A stretch of DNA of 23,116 bases from NCBI GenBank assembly GCA_964620215.1, contig CAZUJE010000036.1, forward strand, positions 1-23,116. Direction: 5' to 3'. Origin of the DNA: JAUSIF01 sp964620215 (GTDB taxonomy: Bacteria; Pseudomonadota; Alphaproteobacteria; Rhizobiales; Xanthobacteraceae). Shown piece after piece: positions 21,739 through 23,116 of the stretch. The notes beneath the pieces were generated by a model. That model searched no databases. It was not told the origin of the DNA and was given only the letters and a program-made list of their open reading frames with translations. Numbering within the stretch: the stretch's first letter is position 1; each line of letters opens with the position of its first letter. A program made the position numbers and the translations under genes.

Positions 21739-23116
21739 ATGCGTGAGATCGGCCATTTCATTGGCGGCAAGCAGGTAAAAGGCACGTCCGGGCGGACGTC
21801 GGACGTATTCCAGCCGATGACCGGCGAAGTGATCGGCAAGGTTGCGATGGCCTCCAAGGCCGAAATGCGCGCTGCGGTCGAAAACGCGAAAGCGGCACAA
21901 CCGGCCTGGGCCAATACCAACCCGCAGCGGCGCGCCCGGGTGATGTTCAAATTCCTTGAACTGGTCGCCCGCGAGAACGACAAGCTCGCCGAACTGCTCG
22001 CCCGCGAACACGGCAAGACCATTCCCGACGCCAAGGGCGACATTCAACGCGGTGTCGAGGTAGTGGAGTTCGCCTGCGGCATCCCGCATCTGATGAAGGG
22101 CGAATACACCGAGGGCGCCGGCACCGGCATCGACCTTTATTCGATGCGGCAGGCTCTGGGCGTAGTCGCCGGCATCACGCCATTCAATTTTCCGGCGATG
22201 ATACCGATGTGGAAATTCGCACCGGCCATCGCCTGCGGCAATGCTTTCATCCTGAAACCTTCCGAGCGCGATCCGGGTGTGCCGATGCTGCTGGCCGAAC
22301 TGATGATCGAAGCCGGGCTTCCCGCCGGTATCCTCAACGTCGTCAACGGCGACAAGGAAGCGGTCGATGCCATTCTCGACGATCCCGATATCCGCGCCAT
22401 TGGCTTCGTCGGCTCCACGCCCATCGCGGAATATATCTATACCCGCGGTACGGCGAGCGGAAAGCGCGTCCAATGTTTCGGCGGTGCCAAGAACCACATG
22501 ATCGTCATGCCGGACGCCGACATGGACCAGGTGGTCGATGCGCTGATCGGCGCGGGCTATGGCGCGGCCGGCGAGCGCTGCATGGCGATTTCGGTGGCGG
22601 TGCCGGTCGGCAAGGCGACGGCGGACAATCTCATCGACCGCCTCATCCCGCGCGTCGAAAGCCTGAAGATCGGGCCTTCGACTTCGCCGGACGCGGATTT
22701 TGGACCGATGATTACCAAGGCGCATCTCGAGAAGGTGAAAGGTTATGTGGAGATCGGCATCAAGGAAGGCGCCAAGCTGAAAGTGGACGGGCGCAATTTC
22801 AAGATGCAGGGCTATGAGAAGGGCTTCTACATGGGCGGCTGCCTGTTCGACGAAGTGACGCCGGACATGCGCATCTACAAGGAAGAAATTTTCGGGCCGG
22901 TGCTCTCGGTCGTGCGCGCGAAGGACTATCAGGAAGGTCTAGATCTCGCGAACAACCACGAATACGGAAACGGCGTCGCAATCTTCACGCGCGACGGCGA
23001 CGCTGCGCGTGACTTCGCGAGTAAAGTGAATGTCGGCATGGTCGGCATCAACTTCGCCATTCCGGTGCCGCTCGCCTATCACACCTTCGGCGGCTGGAAG
23101 CGTTCGGGCTTCGGCG
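21739..23116 (+). CDS. mmsA: Methylmalonate-semialdehyde dehydrogenase (CoA-acylating), C-terminus beyond window
   Basis: The first 459 codons of an aldehyde dehydrogenase; family members have about 500 residues, so roughly 40 are missing at the window edge. The catalytic cysteine is C281 in GYGAAGERCMAISVAV, with N150 in TPFNFPAMIPMW, the cofactor loop FVGSTPIAEYIY (223–234) and FGGAKNHMIVMPDA (247–260). FGGAKNH and GERCMA are diagnostic of MmsA. The enzyme converts methylmalonate semialdehyde to propionyl-CoA (and malonate semialdehyde to acetyl-CoA) in valine, myo-inositol and thymine breakdown. An excellent GGAGGAGG site precedes the ATG. The reading frame is intact to the last base. Confidence 0.93.
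   Translation, partial: MREIGHFIGGKQVKGTSGRTSDVFQPMTGEVIGKVAMASKAEMRAAVENAKAAQPAWANTNPQRRARVMFKFLELVARENDKLAELLAREHGKTIPDAKGDIQRGVEVVEFACGIPHLMKGEYTEGAGTGIDLYSMRQALGVVAGITPFNFPAMIPMWKFAPAIACGNAFILKPSERDPGVPMLLAELMIEAGLPAGILNVVNGDKEAVDAILDDPDIRAIGFVGSTPIAEYIYTRGTASGKRVQCFGGAKNHMIVMPDADMDQVVDALIGAGYGAAGERCMAISVAVPVGKATADNLIDRLIPRVESLKIGPSTSPDADFGPMITKAHLEKVKGYVEIGIKEGAKLKVDGRNFKMQGYEKGFYMGGCLFDEVTPDMRIYKEEIFGPVLSVVRAKDYQEGLDLANNHEYGNGVAIFTRDGDAARDFASKVNVGMVGINFAIPVPLAYHTFGGWKRSGFG

Noticed and set aside
21619..22725. Long minus-strand open frame of 368 codons opposite mmsA
   Set aside because: Antisense shadow; mmsA on the plus strand has catalytic motifs and a strong ribosome site.

Overview
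The window looks like chromosomal DNA of an alphaproteobacterium of the order Hyphomicrobiales (Rhizobiales), probably near the Bradyrhizobium/Xanthobacteraceae side. The main reasons are the complete acpXL–fabZXL–fabF2XL–fabF1XL–adh–lpxXL cluster, which makes and attaches the very-long-chain fatty acid of rhizobial lipid A, the G+C-rich codon use, and palindromic repeats of the kind common in this order. No rRNA, tRNA, insertion sequence, phage gene or CRISPR array was seen.

Layout. 1–1214 (minus strand): the start of urtA (urea ABC transporter binding protein), preceded by a well-formed sigma-54 promoter, and a hupE/ureJ nickel permease gene. 1512–2717 (plus): a lytic transglycosylase with a SPOR domain, convergent across a strong hairpin with 2783–3928 (minus), a PLP aminotransferase. 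4080–5071 (minus): an OsmC-type peroxiredoxin and a PCu(A)C copper chaperone. 5129–12334 (minus): a tightly overlapping six-gene operon, hyfB-C-E-F-G-I. 12716–18204 (plus): the lipid A very-long-chain fatty acid operon. 18201–18395: three tandem 65-bp palindromic repeats. 18401–19852 (minus): a rhodanese gene and potF. 19916–21561 (minus): a motAB stator pair. 21739–23116 (plus): mmsA, cut by the window end.

The most notable system is the hyf-like operon. Its membrane arm (NuoL-, NuoH-, NuoK- and NuoN-like subunits) and its FeS small subunit look intact. In its NuoC/NuoD-type large subunit, however, both N-terminal nickel-binding cysteines are serines and the C-terminal cysteine pair has abnormal spacing. 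No ferredoxin subunits (HyfA, HyfH) and no HyfD are encoded here. It is therefore best read as an energy-converting-hydrogenase-related (Ehr) complex: a complex I relative with a redox partner that cannot be named from this window, and not a hydrogenase.

The 100-N gap inside hyfB appears to be false. Its two flanks carry the same 55 bp, and collapsing the overlap restores one intact reading frame of about 669 residues.

In the lipid A operon, one of the two ketosynthases has lost its active-site cysteine and first histidine, so the pair resembles a ketosynthase/chain-length-factor couple. The dehydrogenase lacks the usual catalytic-zinc ligands and may be the enoyl reductase of the pathway.
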